Notes: a model not told the origin generated them from the sequence alone. Positions 8,543 to 21,108 are shown, counted from the first letter of the stretch. The stretch: DNA of 61,591 nt from Parachlamydiales bacterium (GCA_027459675.1 DAIDHO010000007.1:1-61591), one strand, 5' to 3'. Numbers and translations: made by a program.

Positions 8543-8614
8543 GCCCAGGTAGCTCAGTGGTAGAGCACTTGCATGGTAAGCAAGTGGCCGTAGGTTCAAT
8601 TCCTATCTTGGGCA
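8543..8614 (+). tRNA. tRNA-Thr (GGT)
   Basis: The acceptor GCCCAGG pairs with CTTGGGC (one G-U), D arm AGCTCAGTGGTAGAGC, anticodon stem CTTGC/GCAAG around loop ATGGTAA (anticodon GGT), T arm GTAGG/CCTAT with TTCAATT in the loop, discriminator A. CCA is not encoded. It lies between infA and tuf, as in other chlamydiae. Confidence 0.96.
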
Positions 8615-8697
8615 TAAAACAGGGTGTGTTTACAAAGTAGAGTTGCGAAAATCTATTCCGTAAACACACTCTAAAGAAATTAAATGGAGAAACTAGA

Positions 8698-9882
8698 ATG
8701 GCAAAGGAAACATTTCAAAGAAGTAAGCCTCACGTCAATATCGGTACTATCGGTCACGTAGATCATGGTAAAACCTCTCTGACAGCTGCAATTACAAAGG
8801 TGCTTGCAGAAAAAGGTAAAGCTAAATTCCGCGATTACGCTTCTATCGATAATACCCCTGAAGAAAAAGCACGTGGTATTACGATCAACTCAACCCACGT
8901 TGAATACGAAACAGATAAACGTCACTATGCACACGTCGATTGCCCTGGCCATGCTGACTATGTGAAAAATATGATTACGGGTGCTGCTCAAATGGATGGA
9001 GCTATTCTCGTGGTGGCCGCAACAGATGGAGCGATGCCTCAAACCAAAGAACATATTCTCCTCGCACGCCAAGTAGGCGTTCCTGCGATTGTTGTCTTCC
9101 TCAATAAAATGGATATGATTGGTAAAGGGGATGAAGAGCTCGTGGACCTCGTCGAAATGGAATTAACAGAGCTTCTTGATTCTAAGGGGTATAAAGATGT
9201 TCCTATTATCCGCGGATCTGCTTTAAAAGCTCTCGAAGGTGAAAAAGAGTATGTGGATAGTATTCTCAAGCTTATGGATGCAGTAGACGAAAAAATTCCT
9301 ACCCCTATGCGAGAAACGGACAAACCTTTCTTGATGCCTATCGAAGACGTCTTCTCTATTTCAGGGCGGGGAACTGTAGCTACGGGTCGTATCGAGCGTG
9401 GAATTGTAAAAGTGAACGACAAGCTTCAACTCGTAGGGCTGCGTGAAACACGTGAGACAGTTGTAACAGGAATCGAGATGTTTAACAAAGTCCTAGATGA
9501 GGGCCGAGCTGGGGAGAACGTAGGAATTTTGCTGCGCGGCGTTGAAAAAGAAGATGTGGAGCGCGGAATGGTTCTTGTGGCTCCCAATACGACAAAACCT
9601 CACAAGAAATTTAAAGGGGCGGTGTACGTTCTCACGAAAGAAGAAGGCGGGCGTCATAAGCCTTTCTTCAATGGATATCGTCCTCAATTCTACTTCCGAA
9701 CCACTGACGTAACTGGAACTGTCACTCTCCCTGCGGGAACTGAGATGGTTATGCCCGGAGACAATATCGAGATCGAAGGTGAGCTCATCGTTCCGATTGC
9801 GATGGAAGAAGGAATGAGATTTGCGATCCGCGAGGGTGGACGTACAATTGGGGCGGGAACTGTAACAAAGATTCTCGACTAA
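8698..9882 (+). CDS. tuf: elongation factor Tu
   Basis: This is a full-length, 394-residue EF-Tu. The GTPase motifs are all present: GHVDHGKT (19-26), [12 protein letters not shown] and the SALK-type G5 loop (GSALKALEG), followed by the two beta-barrel domains ending [14 protein letters not shown]. It delivers aminoacyl-tRNA to the ribosome. GGAG lies nine bases before the ATG. It sits between tRNA-Thr and tRNA-Trp, and is probably co-transcribed with them and secE. Confidence 0.99.
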   Translation: MAKETFQRSKPHVNIGTIGHVDHGKTSLTAAITKVLAEKGKAKFRDYASIDNTPEEKARGITINSTHVEYETDKRHYAHVDCPGHADYVKNMITGAAQMDGAILVVAATDGAMPQTKEHILLARQVGVPAIVVFLNKMDMIGKGDEELVDLVEMELTELLDSKGYKDVPIIRGSALKALEGEKEYVDSILKLMDAVDEKIPTPMRETDKPFLMPIEDVFSISGRGTVATGRIERGIVKVNDKLQLVGLRETRETVVTGIEMFNKVLDEGRAGENVGILLRGVEKEDVERGMVLVAPNTTKPHKKFKGAVYVLTKEEGGRHKPFFNGYRPQFYFRTTDVTGTVTLPAGTEMVMPGDNIEIEGELIVPIAMEEGMRFAIREGGRTIGAGTVTKILD

Positions 9883-9892
9883 GGCTTTTTTT

Positions 9893-9921
9893 GAGAGTTC
9901 TTACTTCGAGTAAGATCTCTC
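9893..9921 (+). terminator. hairpin between tuf and tRNA-Trp
   Basis: GAGAG-TT-CTTAC, loop TTCGA, GTAAG-AT-CTCTC forms a stem of 10 pairs with a two-base mismatch. No U-tract follows and the tRNA starts three bases later, so a processing signal or weak attenuator is as likely as a terminator. Confidence 0.45.
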
Positions 9922-9923
9922 TT

Positions 9924-9996
9924 GGGTGTGTAGCTCAGCTGGTAGAGCAGCGATCTCCAAAGTCGCTGGTCGGGGGTTCGAATCCCTCCGCACTCG
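9924..9996 (+). tRNA. tRNA-Trp (CCA)
   Basis: The acceptor GGGTGTG pairs with CGCACTC (with two G-U pairs), D arm AGCTCAGCTGGTAGAGC, anticodon loop CTCCAAA (anticodon CCA), T arm CGGGG/CCCTC with TTCGAAT, discriminator G as is typical for tryptophan. It lies between tuf and secE. Confidence 0.96.
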
Positions 9997-10047
9997 TTAG
10001 AAATAGGATGTGGTTTAAGCCAATAAACCATGTTTTAAAAAGGAATT

Positions 10048-10338
10048 ATGATGGGAGTTCAGGTGGACAAGCTCGGGTCTCCTTCAGAGATGCAAGATGC
10101 TCAAAAGGGTCAAAGTGCCCGGCCGCACATGGATAAGGCTGGTAAAATAGGTTACTTGCAAGAACTCAAAAATGAGTTGAAGCAAGTCACCTGGACGTCA
10201 AAAGACGAACTTATTCTATTCACCAAAACCGTTGTAGGTGCAACCTTTGCCTTTGGGTTTAGCATCTATGGCGTGGATCTTCTCATTAAAGGTTGTTTAA
10301 CAGGATTTAAAACTCTCATCCACCTGATTTTTGGGTAA
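10048..10338 (+). CDS. secE: preprotein translocase subunit SecE
   Basis: This 96-residue protein has the SecE signature KNELKQVTWTSKDELILFTK just before a single transmembrane helix (about residues 62-82). SecE clamps the SecY channel of the general secretion pathway. The first 30 residues are a variable polar extension. AAGGA four bases before the first of two adjacent ATG codons supports the start. secE is followed three bases later by nusG, the near-universal arrangement. Confidence 0.93.
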   Translation: MMGVQVDKLGSPSEMQDAQKGQSARPHMDKAGKIGYLQELKNELKQVTWTSKDELILFTKTVVGATFAFGFSIYGVDLLIKGCLTGFKTLIHLIFG

Positions 10339-10341
10339 AAC

Positions 10342-10896
10342 ATGCATAAGTGGTACGTGATACAAGTAATTTCAAGTCTTGAGAAGCGCGTGAAAAAAAC
10401 GATCGAGGAGAATCGAGAATCTCAAGGGATGTCCGATTTGATCTCCGATATTTTGGTTCCGACCGAAAACGTTGCAGAAGTTAAGAGGGGCGAGCAGCGC
10501 ATTAGCGAAAAGCGTTTATGGCCAGGATATATTTTGGTGAAAATGGAGCTAACAGATGATTCATGGATGTATATCAAAAATACGAATGGGGTCATCGATT
10601 TTTTAGGGAGCGATAAACCGATGCCTCTACCCCAACAAGAAATCGATGCCATCCTCTCTGAGCTGGAAGAAAAACGTCAAGGAGTGGTGCATAAACACAA
10701 CATTCAACCGGGCGATCGGGTTAAAATTATCGATGGCGTTTTTGTCAACTTTATTGGGGCTGTTCAAGAAGTATTCCATGATAAGGGTCGTCTCAGTGTT
10801 CTGGTCTCTATTTTCGGCCGTGAGACGCGTGTGGATGACCTCGAGTTTTGGCAAGTCGAGCAAGTATCTTTAGAAGCTGAACATGGGAGTGCATAA
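10342..10896 (+). CDS. nusG: transcription antitermination factor NusG
   Basis: The 184-residue product starts [19 protein letters not shown] (NGN domain, roughly to residue 115) and ends with a KOW domain (about 125-175: [19 protein letters not shown]). NusG binds RNA polymerase, suppresses pausing and links it to ribosomes or Rho. Its stop TAA shares a base with the ATG of rplK. Confidence 0.97.
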   Translation: MHKWYVIQVISSLEKRVKKTIEENRESQGMSDLISDILVPTENVAEVKRGEQRISEKRLWPGYILVKMELTDDSWMYIKNTNGVIDFLGSDKPMPLPQQEIDAILSELEEKRQGVVHKHNIQPGDRVKIIDGVFVNFIGAVQEVFHDKGRLSVLVSIFGRETRVDDLEFWQVEQVSLEAEHGSA

Positions 10897-11324
10897 TGGC
10901 AAAAAAAGTCATTAAAATTATTAAATTGCAAATTCCTGCTGGAAAAGCAAACCCTGCGCCTCCAATTGGACCTGCGCTGGGTGCTGCTCAAGTCAATATT
11001 ATGGCTTTCTGCAAGGATTTCAATGATAAAACAAAAAACCAAGCTGGCGATATATTACCTGTCGAGATTTTTGTTTATTCCGACAAAACTTTCTCATTTA
11101 TCACCAAACAACCTCCTGTCTCTCGACTCATTTTAAAAGAGCTCGGGATCGAGTCAGGATCTAAGGTGCCAAATAGAGATAAAGTTGGAAAGCTGAAAAA
11201 ATCGCAGGCAAAAAAAATTGCAGCGCAGAAACAACCTGATATGCGTGTGCGTACAGAAGAGGCTGCAATGCAACTCGTTATGGGAACTGCCCGCTCCATG
11301 GGAGTGGATATCATCGAAGGATAA
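10896..11324 (+). CDS. rplK: 50S ribosomal protein L11
   Basis: The 142-residue product has the L11 features: [20 protein letters not shown] near the N-terminus and the rRNA-binding C-terminal domain ending [15 protein letters not shown]11 forms the GTPase-associated centre with 23S rRNA. It follows nusG with a one-base overlap and precedes rplA. Confidence 0.98.
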   Translation: MAKKVIKIIKLQIPAGKANPAPPIGPALGAAQVNIMAFCKDFNDKTKNQAGDILPVEIFVYSDKTFSFITKQPPVSRLILKELGIESGSKVPNRDKVGKLKKSQAKKIAAQKQPDMRVRTEEAAMQLVMGTARSMGVDIIEG

Positions 11325-11326
11325 AT

Positions 11327-12019
11327 ATGAAAAGTAAACGTAATCGGGAGATGGCAAAACTTGTCGACAAGCAAAAGCTGTATAAGATCGAGGAAGCCAT
11401 CGATATTTTAAAGAAAGCACCACCGGTCAAATTTGACCAGTCGGTGGATCTGGCCCTGAAAACAGGGATCGATGCCCAGAAATCAGACCAACAAGTGCGT
11501 GGCGTTGTCTCATTACCGAATGGGACTGGCAAAAAGCTCCGAGTTCTTGTCTTTGCAAAAGGTGACAAGATGAAGGAAGCTTTAGATGCGGGAGCCGCCT
11601 ATGCAGGTCATGATGAACTCTTTGAGAAAGTTAAAGGAGGCTGGACCGATTTTGATGCTGTCATTGCAACACCAGATATGATGCGAGAAGTTGGAAAACT
11701 TGGGAAAGTACTGGGCCCTCGAGGTTTAATGCCCACCCCTAAAGCGGGAACTGTGACCAATGATATCGCAAATGCCGTCCGAGAAATCCAAGCAGGACGA
11801 ATCGAATTTAAGACGGATAAGTTTGGCGTGGTTAACAGCGCCATTGGAAAACTGTCCTTCTCGAAAGAAAAACTCATTGAGAATGCAAAAGCGTTTATTT
11901 CGGCAATTGCTAAATCTCGGCCTGCGACAGCAAAGGGATACTTTCTTGTATCGCTGGCGATCTCTTCAACAATGGGTCCTGGTCTTAAAATTGATATGAG
12001 CGGACTGCAGGAGGGTTAA
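11327..12019 (+). CDS. rplA: 50S ribosomal protein L1
   Basis: This 230-residue L1 shows DARKSDQ-type [21 protein letters not shown] and [16 protein letters not shown], the two family motifs. The start at 11327 is kept, rather than a later ATG at 11351, because the extra N-terminal residues align with the basic start of other L1 proteins. L1 binds the 23S L1 stalk and in many bacteria represses its own operon. Confidence 0.97.
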   Translation: MKSKRNREMAKLVDKQKLYKIEEAIDILKKAPPVKFDQSVDLALKTGIDAQKSDQQVRGVVSLPNGTGKKLRVLVFAKGDKMKEALDAGAAYAGHDELFEKVKGGWTDFDAVIATPDMMREVGKLGKVLGPRGLMPTPKAGTVTNDIANAVREIQAGRIEFKTDKFGVVNSAIGKLSFSKEKLIENAKAFISAIAKSRPATAKGYFLVSLAISSTMGPGLKIDMSGLQEG

Positions 12020-12023
12020 TCAG

Positions 12024-12536
12024 ATGCGAGCAGAAAAGCAATTACTTCTCGATGATCTTCGAGAAAAAATAAAAGAATCGAAAGGATTTATCTTAACTCG
12101 CTATGGGAGAATGAATCCTAACCAGGCTTCCCAGTTCCGTTTTGATCTGATGAGATCAGGTGGCGATTTTGAAGTCATTCGTAAGACTATCTTAGTAAAA
12201 GCGACTGAAGATGCTGGAATTCAACTAGATCGTGCAACTTTAGAAGGACATATTGGAGTTGTATTTTCAACCCAAGACCTTTTAGAAACAGCCAAGGCCG
12301 TTTTCAAGTTTAAAGAAGCTAATGAAGATATGATAGAAGTTATCGGTGGCCGCTTTGAAGGAGAGCTCTATTCAGGAAAAGATGTAGAAGCTCTTTCTAA
12401 ACTTCCGACAAAAACCGAAATGCAAGCGCAGCTTCTCGGACTCTTCGAAGCTGTGCCTTCGCAACTTCTTGGCATCATCGATGCGCTCCTTTCGAGCGTC
12501 CCACATGCTTTAGAGAACAAAACAAAACAAAAATAA
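12024..12536 (+). CDS. rplJ: 50S ribosomal protein L10
   Basis: This 170-residue L10 begins MRAEKQLLLDDLREKI and contains the conserved RKTILVKA and GVVFS strand motifs. The C-terminal helix (about 140-165) anchors L7/L12 dimers on the ribosomal stalk. It lies between rplA and rplL in the standard order. Confidence 0.96.
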   Translation: MRAEKQLLLDDLREKIKESKGFILTRYGRMNPNQASQFRFDLMRSGGDFEVIRKTILVKATEDAGIQLDRATLEGHIGVVFSTQDLLETAKAVFKFKEANEDMIEVIGGRFEGELYSGKDVEALSKLPTKTEMQAQLLGLFEAVPSQLLGIIDALLSSVPHALENKTKQK

Positions 12537-12556
12537 AAAAGAGAAAGAGGTAATTT

Positions 12557-12949
12557 GTGAGCAAAACATTAGATCAAATCGTAGAAGATTTAAGCGCACT
12601 TAGCGTTCTCGACATGTCTAAATTGAAGACCATGCTCGAAGACAAATGGGGTGTTAAAGCTGCTGCAGCAGCTCCCATGATGATGGCTGCTGCTCCTGCT
12701 GCAGGCGGCGCTACTGCTGCTGCCGAGTCTACAGAATTTATGGTTACTTTAGAAAAAAGTGCTGATGATAAGAAAATCGGCGTTATTAAGGCTGTGCGTG
12801 AAGTCACAGGTCTCGGATTAAAAGAAGCGAAAGAGCTTGTTGATGGAGCCCCAAAAGTTTTGAAACCTTCTTGCAGCAAAGCAGAAGCCGATGACATCTC
12901 GAAAAAGATTGCAGCGGGCGGTGGGCAAGTAACAATTAAAGGTCTCTAA
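12557..12949 (+). CDS. rplL: 50S ribosomal protein L7/L12
   Basis: The 130-residue product has the N-terminal dimerisation domain (residues 1-33), an Ala-rich hinge (about 36-58) and the C-terminal factor-binding domain with [20 protein letters not shown] and [17 protein letters not shown]. Translation starts at GTG, with GAAAGAGG about five bases upstream. L7/L12 recruits EF-Tu and EF-G. Confidence 0.97.
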   Translation: MSKTLDQIVEDLSALSVLDMSKLKTMLEDKWGVKAAAAAPMMMAAAPAAGGATAAAESTEFMVTLEKSADDKKIGVIKAVREVTGLGLKEAKELVDGAPKVLKPSCSKAEADDISKKIAAGGGQVTIKGL

Positions 12950-12970
12950 AAATTTCCTTCGAAAGAGGGA

Positions 12971-13001
12971 AGAGCAGAAGCTTCATGGAAGCTTCTGCTC
13001 T
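12971..13001 (+). terminator. strong hairpin between rplL and rpoB
   Basis: AGAGCAGAAGCTTC, loop ATG, GAAGCTTCTGCTCT is a perfect 14-pair stem. The following tract TTTGTCATTT is only partly T-rich. In many bacteria the rplL-rpoB spacer carries an attenuator that lets a fraction of transcripts reach rpoB; this hairpin is well placed for that. Confidence 0.75.
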
Positions 13002-13084
13002 TTGTCATTTAAAATGTCCAAATAGCTGACTTATCATGTAAAGTCGTCTGCTTAGACATATTAAAAGGAAAGGAGCGATTGGCA

Positions 13085-16000
13085 ATGCTAAAAAAAGCAC
13101 CTGAGCGTATCAGTTTTCATGAGAAGGAAGAAATCATCGACCTTCCTAACCTGATTGAAATTCAGCTAAAATCGTACCGTGAATTTATGCAAGCGGACGT
13201 TCTTCCTCATGAGAAGCTCAATGTAGGTCTGCAAGAAGTTTTTAACGAAATTTTTCCTATTAAATCTTACGATGACAAGGTCGTATTAGAATTTCTTTCG
13301 TACAACTTAGGAGTTCCCAAGTATACCCCTGAAGAATGTATTCGTCGCGGAATCACCTACAATGTGACGTTGAAAGTAAAATTCCGTTTAACAGACGAAA
13401 CGGGTATTAAAGAAGAAGAAGTTTACATGGGAACCCTTCCTGTGATGACTGAGAAAGGAACCTTTGTCATCAACGGGGCAGAACGGGTCATCGTATCTCA
13501 GCTTCACCGATCTCCTGGCATCTCCTACGAGCAAGATCGGCATCCTAAAGGAATTATGATTTATTCGTTTTGTATGATTCCTTATCGTGGAAGCTGGTTG
13601 CAAGCCTCTTTTGACATCAATGATATGATTTATATCTATGTGGACCGTAAAAAGCGTCGTCGTAAAGTCTTGGCTACTTCCTTTATTCGCACCTTAGGAT
13701 ATTCTTCCGATGCAGATATCATCGAAGAATTTTTCTCTACTCAGCGTATTAAAATTAAATCTGAAAAAGAATTTACTAAACTTGTTGGAAAAATTTTAGC
13801 TGAAGACGTCGCTGACAGCGAAGGAGGAGTCATTTTTGGAAAGGCGGGTGAAAAACTCACCACTGCGATGCTCAAGAGGATGCTTGACACAGGGATCAAC
13901 GCTATTAAAGTGGCTGAAGATGCGGATGAGACCTCGCCCATTATCAAAATGCTAGCCAAAGATCCTACAGATTCGTACGAATCAGCTCTCAAAGACTTTT
14001 ATCGTAAGATCCGGCCAGGCGAGCCTGCCACCTTATCGAATGCCCGCTCCACTATGATGCGTCTTTTCTTCGATCCTAAGCGTTATAACTTAGGAAAAGT
14101 GGGCCGCTACAAGTTAAATCGCAAATTGAAATTTCCTACTACTGACGCCGACCTTGAAAACGTGACCCTCCGGAAGGAAGACGTGATTGGAGCTCTTAAA
14201 TATTTAATCAAACTAAAGCGAGGTGATAGCGATGCCTCTATCGATGATATCGACCATCTGGGGAACCGTCGCGTCCGCTCTGTTGGGGAACTTGTTCAAA
14301 ACCAATGCCGTATTGGTCTAGCTCGGATGGAGAAAATTATCAAAGAGCGGATCAATTTATTTGACTTCTCTGCTGACACACTTACTCCGGGTAAGGTCAT
14401 TTCTGCTAAAGGACTTGCTGGGGTTCTGAAAGATTTCTTTGGAAGATCTCAGCTCTCTCAATTCATGGATCAGACGAACCCGATTGCGGAGCTAACCCAT
14501 AAACGACGTCTATCATCTTTAGGCCCCGGAGGGCTTAACAGAGAAAGAGCAGGATTTGAAGTGCGTGACGTTCATCCAAGCCACTATGGACGTATCTGCC
14601 CAATAGAAACTCCTGAAGGTCCGAACATCGGTCTCATCACTTCCCTCTCTGCTTTTGCCAAAATTAACGAATTGGGTTTCATCGAAACACCGTATCGTAT
14701 CGTCCGAGATGGAGTTGTAACGGATGAAATCGAATATATGACAGCAGATCAGGAAGAGGACTGTGTGATTGCCCAGGCCTCTGCTCCGCTTGACAAATAC
14801 AACATGTTCGAAGAACAAACGTGCTGGGCACGTCATAATGGAGAATCGCTCAAGATTGAGACTTCCAAAGTCACGCATATGGATGTCTCTTCTAAACAGC
14901 TTGTTTCGGTTGTAACAGGACTGATTCCATTCCTTGAACACGATGACGCCAACCGCGCTCTCATGGGTTCCAACATGCAGCGTCAAGGCGTGCCACTTCT
15001 TAGAACTGAGGCACCCATCGTAGGAACAGGACTTGAACATCGAACAGCTAAAGACTCAGGGGCCGTCATCATTGCCGAAGAAAATGGTACAGTCGAATAT
15101 GTCGATGGGTATAAAATCGTCATTGCATCGAAAGCAAACCCCTTAAACAAGCGTACCTATGAGCTTAAAAAGTTTATGCGCTCCAATGCAGGAACCTGTC
15201 TTAACCAAACCCCCATTTGTAATGTGGGTGATAAAGTAAAGGCGGGAGACGTTATTGCAGACGGTCCTTCAACGGACAAGGGAGAGGTCGCTCTCGGTAA
15301 AAATATCCTCGTGGCCTTCATGCCCTGGTGCGGATATAATTATGAGGATGCGATCATTATTTCTGAAAAACTCCTTATCGAAGACACTTATACCTCCATT
15401 TATTTGGAAGAATTCGAGCTGACGGCACGCGATACTAAACTCGGAAAAGAAGAAATTACTCGAGATATTCCGAACGTTTCTGAAGAAGCACTTGCAAATC
15501 TCGGAGAAGATGGCATTATCCGGATTGGAGCCGAAGTCAAGCCTGGAGACATTTTAGTAGGTAAAATCACCCCTAAATCAGAGACGGAACTTGCTCCAGA
15601 AGAGCGACTGCTCCGCGCGATTTTCGGAGAAAAAGCAGCGGATGTAAAAGACGCCTCTTTGACAGCTCCTCCCGGCACTGAAGGGGTCGTGATGGATGTT
15701 AAAGTCTTTAGTAGGCGAGATCGGCTGTCTAAAACAGATGATGAACTCGTTGAAGAAGCAAGCCGCATCAAAGATATCCACCAAGAGTATAAAAATAAAG
15801 AAGGTGAGCTCGTCATGGAGCTGCATGAAAAACTCGGAGCGCTTCTCTTAGGAGAAAAAGCTCCTGGACCTATCATGCATCGAAAGACAGGAGATGTACT
15901 CATCAAGGAAGGGGAAGCCATTACCCAAGATAATCTTGAAATGCTCGAGTCTGAAAAAGCCGAAGATCTTCTTCTTTCCGATCATGAAGTTTATGCCACT

Positions 16001-16849
16001 TTAAAGCAAATCTTGCGTGAATTTGATGTGAAGATGGAAACACTGCAGACTCAATATAAAACTGAGATTGAGCATATGAAGAAAGGAGATATCGAACTAG
16101 ATCCCGGCGTGATTCGTCAAGTAAAAGTCTATGTGGCTACCAAACGCAAGCTGCAAGTAGGGGACAAAATGGCTGGGCGTCACGGAAACAAAGGGGTTGT
16201 CTCTAAAATTGTCCCTGAAGCTGATATGCCCTACCTCTTAGATGGAACCTCCATTGAGATGATCTTGAATCCTCTTGGGGTACCTTCCCGTATGAACATG
16301 GGGCAGCTTCTCGAAACTCACCTTGGGTATGCCGCTCGCAAAGCAGGCATCTATGTCAAGACACCTGTCTTTGAAGGCTTCCCTGAGTCGCGCATCTGGG
16401 AAATGATGAAGCAAGTGGGACTTCCAGAAGATGGAAAAATGTGGCTTTTTGATGGCCGTACAGGAGAACGTTTTGATAACCGAGTCGTTGTCGGTTACAT
16501 CTACATGCTTAAATTGAGCCACCTTGTTGCAGATAAGATCCACGCTCGTGCCATTGGACCTTACTCGCTTGTCACTCAGCAGCCGCTGGGAGGTAAAGCG
16601 CAAATGGGAGGTCAGCGCTTTGGAGAGATGGAAGTATGGGCTTTGGAAGCATATGGAGCTGCCCACTTACTTCAAGAGATGCTCACAGTTAAATCAGACG
16701 ATGTCATAGGCCGTACTCGTATCTATGAGTCGATTGTAAAAGGGGATAATGTCCTCAACGCGGGAACACCTGAATCATTTAACGTTCTCGTTAAAGAAAT
16801 GCAAGGACTTTGCTTAGATGTCCGTACTGAAACCGCAGTGCAAGAATAA
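13085..16849 (+). CDS. rpoB: DNA-directed RNA polymerase beta subunit
   Basis: The full-length beta subunit has about 1254 residues. Recognisable regions include [20 protein letters not shown], the rifampicin region ([20 protein letters not shown], then [12 protein letters not shown]), [16 protein letters not shown] and the C-terminal [22 protein letters not shown] 13085 is chosen over the TTG six bases earlier because AGGAG (13071-13075) is then nine bases away and the N-terminus aligns with chlamydial RpoB. The rifampicin pocket looks wild type. Confidence 0.98.
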   Translation: MLKKAPERISFHEKEEIIDLPNLIEIQLKSYREFMQADVLPHEKLNVGLQEVFNEIFPIKSYDDKVVLEFLSYNLGVPKYTPEECIRRGITYNVTLKVKFRLTDETGIKEEEVYMGTLPVMTEKGTFVINGAERVIVSQLHRSPGISYEQDRHPKGIMIYSFCMIPYRGSWLQASFDINDMIYIYVDRKKRRRKVLATSFIRTLGYSSDADIIEEFFSTQRIKIKSEKEFTKLVGKILAEDVADSEGGVIFGKAGEKLTTAMLKRMLDTGINAIKVAEDADETSPIIKMLAKDPTDSYESALKDFYRKIRPGEPATLSNARSTMMRLFFDPKRYNLGKVGRYKLNRKLKFPTTDADLENVTLRKEDVIGALKYLIKLKRGDSDASIDDIDHLGNRRVRSVGELVQNQCRIGLARMEKIIKERINLFDFSADTLTPGKVISAKGLAGVLKDFFGRSQLSQFMDQTNPIAELTHKRRLSSLGPGGLNRERAGFEVRDVHPSHYGRICPIETPEGPNIGLITSLSAFAKINELGFIETPYRIVRDGVVTDEIEYMTADQEEDCVIAQASAPLDKYNMFEEQTCWARHNGESLKIETSKVTHMDVSSKQLVSVVTGLIPFLEHDDANRALMGSNMQRQGVPLLRTEAPIVGTGLEHRTAKDSGAVIIAEENGTVEYVDGYKIVIASKANPLNKRTYELKKFMRSNAGTCLNQTPICNVGDKVKAGDVIADGPSTDKGEVALGKNILVAFMPWCGYNYEDAIIISEKLLIEDTYTSIYLEEFELTARDTKLGKEEITRDIPNVSEEALANLGEDGIIRIGAEVKPGDILVGKITPKSETELAPEERLLRAIFGEKAADVKDASLTAPPGTEGVVMDVKVFSRRDRLSKTDDELVEEASRIKDIHQEYKNKEGELVMELHEKLGALLLGEKAPGPIMHRKTGDVLIKEGEAITQDNLEMLESEKAEDLLLSDHEVYATLKQILREFDVKMETLQTQYKTEIEHMKKGDIELDPGVIRQVKVYVATKRKLQVGDKMAGRHGNKGVVSKIVPEADMPYLLDGTSIEMILNPLGVPSRMNMGQLLETHLGYAARKAGIYVKTPVFEGFPESRIWEMMKQVGLPEDGKMWLFDGRTGERFDNRVVVGYIYMLKLSHLVADKIHARAIGPYSLVTQQPLGGKAQMGGQRFGEMEVWALEAYGAAHLLQEMLTVKSDDVIGRTRIYESIVKGDNVLNAGTPESFNVLVKEMQGLCLDVRTETAVQE

Positions 16850-16861
16850 GGGAGAGAAGGA

Positions 16862-19800
16862 ATGCAAAATTTTCGAGATGCGCAGTTTGATAAATTAACG
16901 ATCAAAATTGCTTCAGAAGATGTCGTTCGTAACGAATGGTCTCGAGGGCAGATCAAAAAGCCCGAGACAATTAACTATCGCACCTCTAAACCTGAGAAGG
17001 GAGGACTCTTCTGTGAAAAGATTTTCGGTCCTATCCGAGATTGGGAATGCGCTTGTGGGAAATATAAAAAAATCAAACACAAAGGAATCGTCTGTGACAG
17101 GTGCGGAGTAGAAGTCACTCTCTCTAAAGTCCGTCGAGAAAGGATGGCCCATATTGATCTAGCCGTCCCTGTGGTTCACATCTGGTTCTTTAAAACCATG
17201 CCTTCAAGGATTGGAAATATCCTGGGGATGTCGACCTCAGACTTAGAGCGTGTCATTTATTATGAAGATTTTATTGTCACAGATGCTGGACGGACCACGC
17301 TAGAAAGAAAACAGCTCTTAAATGATACCGAATTGCGGGAAGCTCAAGAAAAATGGGGGCCTGATAGTTTTACAGCCCGTATGGGGGGCGAGGCGATTCG
17401 TGAGCTTCTTGAAAAAGAAGATCTCCAAGCCCTTGCAGTAGATCTCAAAGAAAAGCTTCGTAAAACCAAGTCCATGCAAGCTCGGATGAAGTTAGCAAAG
17501 CGTCTTAAAATCATCGAAGGTTTTGTTACTTCTCCCAATAAAGCCGACTGGATGGTGATGTCGTGTATTCCTGTCATCCCACCCGAGCTTCGTCCCCTGG
17601 TGCCTTTGGATGGAGGAAGGTTTGCCACTTCAGACTTAAACGATCTGTATCGCCGTGTGATCAACCGTAATAATCGACTGAAGGCTATTTTAAAACTCAA
17701 AACCCCTGATGTCATCATCCGTAATGAAAAACGGATGCTCCAAGAAGCAGTGGATGCCCTTTTTGATAACGGTCGTCATGGACATCCTGTGATGGGGGCT
17801 GGGAATCGTCCTCTAAAATCTCTCTCGGAGATGCTTAAAGGAAAACAAGGACGCTTCCGTCAAAACCTTCTCGGAAAACGGGTGGATTACTCGGGTCGTT
17901 CCGTCATCGTAGTAGGCCCTGAACTTAAATTTAATCAATGCGGGCTTCCCAAGCAAATGGCGCTTGAACTCTTCGAGCCGTTTATTGTCAAACGTCTCAA
18001 AGATCTAGGGTATGTTTACACCATTCGTTCTGCAAAGAAAATGATTCAACGGCAAGCCCCTGAAGTATGGGACGTGCTTGATGAGATCATTAAAGGCCAT
18101 CCCGTGCTTCTCAACCGTGCTCCGACGCTTCACAGACTGGGTATTCAAGCCTTTGAGCCCACACTCATCGAAGGTAAAGCTCTTAGAATCCACCCTCTGG
18201 TTTGTACCGCTTTCAACGCTGACTTCGACGGCGACCAAATGGCCGTGCATGTGCCTCTTTCCGTAGAAGCGCAAATTGAAGCGAAAACTCTTATGATGGC
18301 TCCCGATAACATCTTCCTACCCTCATCTGGAAAACCGGTGACCGTTCCTTCTCAAGATATGATCTTGGGTCTTTACTACCTGATGCACGATCCTCTGTAT
18401 TCTCCTGAAGACTATGGAAAAAAGACCAAAGTTTTTGGAAGCACCGATGAAGTGCTGATGGCGCTGTATGCCGGATGTAGTTTCAATCGTTTAGATGATA
18501 AGAAAGAAGGGGAGCGAGCAGACGACCTCGGACGCGGATTACATCTGCATGAAAAGATTAAACTGAGAGTGCCTTCTGGAATTATTGAAACGACACCTGG
18601 ACGCGTGATTTTTAATACGATTGTTCCCAAAGAACTGGGATTTCAAAATTATGCCCTCCGCAAAAAAAAGCTTTCCGAGCTTATTTTAGAGACCTACAAA
18701 AAAGTCGGACTGGAAGCCACTGTTCAGTTCTTAGATAATCTCAAAAACTTAGGCTTTAAAGAAGCGACTAAGTCTGCCCTCTCGATGGGTGTGAAAGATG
18801 TCCGTATTCCTACCGATAAGACAAAAGTGATCGAAAGCGCCATCGAGCGTATTGAAGTCGTTCGTAAACAATACGAAGATGGAATCATCACCGACGGAGA
18901 GCGTAAATCGAAAATCATTAGTATTTGGACTGAAGTCACGGACTCCCTTTCCGAAGAATTGTTCAAGCTTATCAGCCAACCTAACGGTGTTGAATTGAAC
19001 CCTCTTTATTTAATGATGGATTCTGGTGCGCGTGGTAACAAATCACAGGTCAAGCAGTTAGGTGCGCTCCGAGGACTGATGGCAAAACCTTCTGGAAAGA
19101 TTATTGAGTCCCCGATTACATCAAACTTCCGTGAAGGGCTTTCCGTTCTTGAATATTTTATCTCCTCCCATGGTGCTCGTAAAGGTCTTGCAGATACTGC
19201 TCTTAAAACAGCAGACTCCGGCTACCTTACACGCCGTCTTGTGGACGTTGCACAAGATGTGATTGTGACAGATAGTGACTGCGAAACTTTGAACGGAATT
19301 GAGGTGAGCGCCATTAAACAAGGCCAAGAAGAACTTCTCCCGCTCCGAGATCGTATTTTTGGCCGTACCGTCTGTGAGGATGTTTATCTTCCCGGCGATA
19401 ATACCAAGCTGTTGGCAAAAGCGGGCGATTGTTTAACTGCAAACCAAGCTGAAGCTATCGACGACGCAGGCATTGATATGATCCGCATCCGTTCAACCCT
19501 TACTTGCGAGTCTAAGCGCGGTATTTGTATCAAATGTTATGGCCTTAACCTCGCCAACGGAAGTCTCGTGGGCATGGGCGAAGCAGTCGGCATTATTGCC
19601 GCTCAGTCGATCGGAGAACCTGGAACCCAGCTCACCATGAGAACATTCCACTTAGGGGGTATTGCTTCTGCCTCTTTAAGTCCCGAACTCATTACAGAAG
19701 TCGAGGGCATTCTCGTTTATGAAAACATCCGTACTGTTCAGAACGAAGAAGGGATGTGGATTGCTCTCAACAAAAATGGCCTCCTCCATCTCGTCCGAGA

Positions 19801-21013
19801 TGAAGGAAGAACACTCGAAGAGTATAAAAAACTCCTCGCTACCAAATCCATCGAGTCACTCCAAACGTTTAACATCGAACTCGGAACATGTATTCTTATG
19901 AAAGATGGCTCAAAAGTTCGTAAACGGGTCAAAATTGCCCAATGGGAACAGCATAATATTCCCATTATTTGTGAGCGTCCAGGCTACGTCAAATATGAAG
20001 ACCTTGTAGAAGGAATCTCAACCCAGCGCGATGTGAATAAAAAAGCTGGTCAAGCCGAGCTTTTTGTGAAGCAGCATCGTGGAGAGCTCCACCCGCAAAT
20101 CATGATCTATGCCGATAAAGAGTTTAATGAGCTTGTTGGAGCGTATGCAATTCCATCGGGCGCTTTCATCTCTGTTCAAGAAGGACAGTATGTAGCAGCT
20201 GGAACATTGCTAGCACGTCTTCCTCGGGGTGCCATTAAGACGAAAGATATTACCGTAGGTCTTCCTCGCGTGGCAGAGCTGGTCGAAGCCCGCCGTCCTA
20301 AGGATGCAGCTGAGATTGCCAAGATTGATGGAGTGGTGGACTTCCGGGGCGTTCAGAAAAACAAGCGTATCTTGGTAGTTCGGGATGATGAGACAGGCAT
20401 GGAAGAAGAACACCTCATTCTTCTTACAAAACACTTAATTGTCCAAAAAGGGGACACTGTCATCAAGGGTCAACAGCTTACCGATGGGCTCGTTGTCCCT
20501 CAAGAGATTTTAGAGATCTGTGGTGTGCGAGAGCTTCAAAAATATCTTGTGAACCAAGTGCAAGAAGTTTATCGCCTTCAAGGGGTTGACATTAACGATA
20601 AACATATTGAAATTATCGTACGTCAAATGCTCCAAAAAGTGCGTATTACAGACCCGGGAGATACAATCTTCCTTTATGGGGAAGACATCGACCGCAAGCA
20701 CTTCCATACGCAAAATCGCAAAGCAGTGGAAGAAGGTGGAAAGCCTGCCACGGCCTCTCCGGTCCTTCTTGGAATTACCAAGGCTTCTTTGACCACCGAT
20801 TCATTTGTCTCAGCAGCTTCCTTCCAAGAAACCACGCGTGTTCTCACCGATGCAGCGTCGGAGGGTAAAACAGACTTTCTCCTCGACTTTAAGTCCAACC
20901 TTATTATGGGCCATATGATTCCTGGAGGCACAGGCTTTGTCGAGTACCATAGCCGACTGAAAAACTACCTCAATCGAACAGAAGAAGACATTTTAGACTT
21001 TGCTTTCTCTTAA
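16862..21013 (+). CDS. rpoC: DNA-directed RNA polymerase beta' subunit
   Basis: This 1383-residue protein carries the N-terminal zinc site (CACG then CDRCG near residues 58-80), the active-site [16 protein letters not shown] that chelates catalytic magnesium, and the second zinc site [13 protein letters not shown]. The trigger-loop region [20 protein letters not shown] is intact. It begins 12 bases after rpoB with GGGAGAAGG as Shine-Dalgarno, and ends the supercluster before a strong terminator. Confidence 0.99.
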   Translation: MQNFRDAQFDKLTIKIASEDVVRNEWSRGQIKKPETINYRTSKPEKGGLFCEKIFGPIRDWECACGKYKKIKHKGIVCDRCGVEVTLSKVRRERMAHIDLAVPVVHIWFFKTMPSRIGNILGMSTSDLERVIYYEDFIVTDAGRTTLERKQLLNDTELREAQEKWGPDSFTARMGGEAIRELLEKEDLQALAVDLKEKLRKTKSMQARMKLAKRLKIIEGFVTSPNKADWMVMSCIPVIPPELRPLVPLDGGRFATSDLNDLYRRVINRNNRLKAILKLKTPDVIIRNEKRMLQEAVDALFDNGRHGHPVMGAGNRPLKSLSEMLKGKQGRFRQNLLGKRVDYSGRSVIVVGPELKFNQCGLPKQMALELFEPFIVKRLKDLGYVYTIRSAKKMIQRQAPEVWDVLDEIIKGHPVLLNRAPTLHRLGIQAFEPTLIEGKALRIHPLVCTAFNADFDGDQMAVHVPLSVEAQIEAKTLMMAPDNIFLPSSGKPVTVPSQDMILGLYYLMHDPLYSPEDYGKKTKVFGSTDEVLMALYAGCSFNRLDDKKEGERADDLGRGLHLHEKIKLRVPSGIIETTPGRVIFNTIVPKELGFQNYALRKKKLSELILETYKKVGLEATVQFLDNLKNLGFKEATKSALSMGVKDVRIPTDKTKVIESAIERIEVVRKQYEDGIITDGERKSKIISIWTEVTDSLSEELFKLISQPNGVELNPLYLMMDSGARGNKSQVKQLGALRGLMAKPSGKIIESPITSNFREGLSVLEYFISSHGARKGLADTALKTADSGYLTRRLVDVAQDVIVTDSDCETLNGIEVSAIKQGQEELLPLRDRIFGRTVCEDVYLPGDNTKLLAKAGDCLTANQAEAIDDAGIDMIRIRSTLTCESKRGICIKCYGLNLANGSLVGMGEAVGIIAAQSIGEPGTQLTMRTFHLGGIASASLSPELITEVEGILVYENIRTVQNEEGMWIALNKNGLLHLVRDEGRTLEEYKKLLATKSIESLQTFNIELGTCILMKDGSKVRKRVKIAQWEQHNIPIICERPGYVKYEDLVEGISTQRDVNKKAGQAELFVKQHRGELHPQIMIYADKEFNELVGAYAIPSGAFISVQEGQYVAAGTLLARLPRGAIKTKDITVGLPRVAELVEARRPKDAAEIAKIDGVVDFRGVQKNKRILVVRDDETGMEEEHLILLTKHLIVQKGDTVIKGQQLTDGLVVPQEILEICGVRELQKYLVNQVQEVYRLQGVDINDKHIEIIVRQMLQKVRITDPGDTIFLYGEDIDRKHFHTQNRKAVEEGGKPATASPVLLGITKASLTTDSFVSAASFQETTRVLTDAASEGKTDFLLDFKSNLIMGHMIPGGTGFVEYHSRLKNYLNRTEEDILDFAFS

Positions 21014-21059
21014 TAGATTTGTTTCAATGGAAATGGTTGAGTCGTCTGTAAAAAATAAG

Positions 21060-21108
21060 GATCCTAAAACGTGCGATAACTTTGATTTTTGGGCACGTTT
21101 TTAGGATC
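21060..21108 (+). terminator. terminator after rpoC
   Basis: GATCCTAAAACGTGC (21060-21074) and its complement GCACGTTTTTAGGATC (21093-21108, with one extra T) make a 15-pair stem around an 18-base loop, 46 bases after the rpoC stop. It lacks a following T-run, but the position and length suit the end of the rpo operon. Confidence 0.7.

Noticed and set aside
9891-10136. An 81-codon plus-strand frame after tuf
   Set aside because: It translates the tRNA-Trp gene and the start of secE in another frame.
13079-13084. TTG as the start of rpoB
   Set aside because: Only three bases separate it from AGGAG; ATG 13085 has better spacing and matches chlamydial RpoB N-termini.
14519-15040. A 173-codon minus-strand frame, and a similar one at 15400-15921
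   Set aside because: Both are antisense shadows of rpoB; the second is a serine-rich low-complexity translation.
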